From positions 1 to 5,450 of the forward strand of contig JAAZFA010000178.1 in assembly GCA_012511995.1 (NCBI GenBank): DNA of 5,450 nucleotides, written 5' to 3'. How positions within the stretch are numbered: position 1 is the first letter of the stretch; every line of letters starts with the position of its first letter. The position numbers were made by a program, and so were the translations under genes. The notes under the pieces were generated by a model. It did not search any database, was not told the DNA's origin, and saw only the letters and a program-made list of their open reading frames with translations. Of this stretch, positions 4,700 through 5,450 are shown in pieces. The DNA comes from Thermoproteota archaeon (lineage in GTDB: Archaea > Thermoproteota > Bathyarchaeia > Bathyarchaeales > Bathycorpusculaceae).

Positions 4700-5450
4700 A
4701 TGGGTGCAAAAAGAATAATAGAAGTCAGTTTGCGAATTGCTTGGAAGGACCTCAAGGAGCTTGAACGTAACAAACTAGGGCTTCTAATGTTAATTTTAAT
4801 GCCGCTCCTGATGATGGCTATGATTGGCTACATTTACCCAAGCGGTGCTCAAATTGACATGAGCAACCTCAAAGTTCAAGTTGTTAACTTAGACACTGGC
4901 TATATGAATATAGATGCCAGCGAAACGTTTGCCTCAGCGGTAAATCAGATCAACTCGATGTCAGTTAATATGCAGTTCTCCAACGGTACAACCATAGATG
5001 CACTAACTGATAGTATACAACGCGGTGACACCGACGCGGGGATAATCATACCCTCTAACTTTACACAATGTATTCTAAATAATCAGCAGGCAAACATCAC
5101 TATAATCAGCGATAACTCAAACCCTCAGGTGAGTACTCAAGTAAGTTCAGTGTTAACCGGTATAATTGAATCGATGAGTAAGCAGATAACCCAATCTAAT
5201 CTTGTTGCACAACTTAACATTACGCCACAAGAAGCTGCATCATACATGGCACCTTACACAGTTAATGACCAAGGGGTTGTGGGTGAGAGCTCAAGTTACT
5301 TCCAATTTATTGCTCCAGGCATGATGATGATGACTGTAATGATGAGTGTGATGACTGGTTTACCTGGCGCTATCACGATGGAACGTGAACTAGGCACTTT
5401 AGATGGTGTCATGGTTGCGCCAATCAACAGGTTATCAATCATACTAGGGA
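4700..5450 (+). CDS. ABC-2 type transporter permease, N-terminal 250 residues (cut by window end)
   Basis: The frame is open from ATG 4700 to the window end. A basic cytoplasmic N-terminus containing RIAWKDLKELERNK (12-25) leads into a first membrane helix (about 27-46, LGLLMLILMPLLMMAMIGYI). A large polar domain of about 150 residues follows (47-200), Asn/Gln/Ser/Thr-rich and presumably outside the cell. A second helix is at about 202-222 and unusually Met-rich (PGMMMMTVMMSVMTG). It is followed by the typical cytoplasmic ERELGTLDGVMVAPINRLSIILG element that precedes the remaining helices in this family. This architecture is that of ABC2_membrane_3 / YhgE-like permeases. GAGG at 4687-4690, inside the ATPase gene, is 9 nt before the start. 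The 2-nt gap shows co-transcription with the ATPase. About 130-150 C-terminal residues with further helices should lie beyond the window. Substrate unknown. Confidence 0.93.
   Translation, partial: MGAKRIIEVSLRIAWKDLKELERNKLGLLMLILMPLLMMAMIGYIYPSGAQIDMSNLKVQVVNLDTGYMNIDASETFASAVNQINSMSVNMQFSNGTTIDALTDSIQRGDTDAGIIIPSNFTQCILNNQQANITIISDNSNPQVSTQVSSVLTGIIESMSKQITQSNLVAQLNITPQEAASYMAPYTVNDQGVVGESSSYFQFIAPGMMMMTVMMSVMTGLPGAITMERELGTLDGVMVAPINRLSIILG

Overview
The window looks like a piece of a mesophilic archaeal chromosome, most likely a Bathyarchaeia-type or related TACK archaeon. The lineage is inferred from gene style, not from a marker gene. Supporting signs are an RtcA N-terminus of the divergent GSQKSGSGT type, AT-rich TATA elements about 26 nt upstream of several start codons (suggesting leaderless mRNAs), GGAG/GGTGA ribosome sites on other genes, and small proteins of archaeal flavour. 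No rRNA, tRNA, CRISPR array, insertion sequence or phage gene was seen.

Layout. Positions 1-176 (minus) hold the N-terminus of an RNA 3'-terminal phosphate cyclase cut by the window edge. Divergent from it, 311-769 (plus) encodes a 152-aa protein with a predicted coiled coil, a Thr/Pro/Ser linker and a compact C-terminal domain. The 770-1305 stretch has no intact gene, but on the minus strand it is a recognisable flavodoxin-fold FMN reductase / iron-sulfur flavoprotein relative broken by four apparent single-base losses. Upstream of it on the same strand are an acylphosphatase (1355-1630) and a short DNA-3-methyladenine glycosylase I-like protein (1656-2123), each apparently with its own promoter. 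An unrecognised 111-114 aa protein (plus, ending 2616) converges on, and overlaps by 14 bp, a 107-aa protein (minus, 2603-2926) that may be arcadin-1-like.

The right third is a classical regulated exporter locus. A PadR-family repressor (minus, 3011-3580) is divergent from an ABC ATPase (plus, 3672-4697), followed 2 nt later by an ABC-2 type permease (plus, from 4700, cut by the window end). The intergenic region has a TATA element for each direction and an 8+8 bp inverted repeat, a good candidate PadR operator. The likely circuit is that PadR senses a lipophilic compound or envelope stress and releases the exporter promoter.

No wholly new multi-gene system is evident. The most notable points are the eroded flavoprotein gene, the mixture of leaderless and Shine-Dalgarno-led genes, the reduced glycosylase lacking the canonical Tag glutamate and zinc ligands, and three small proteins of uncertain function.
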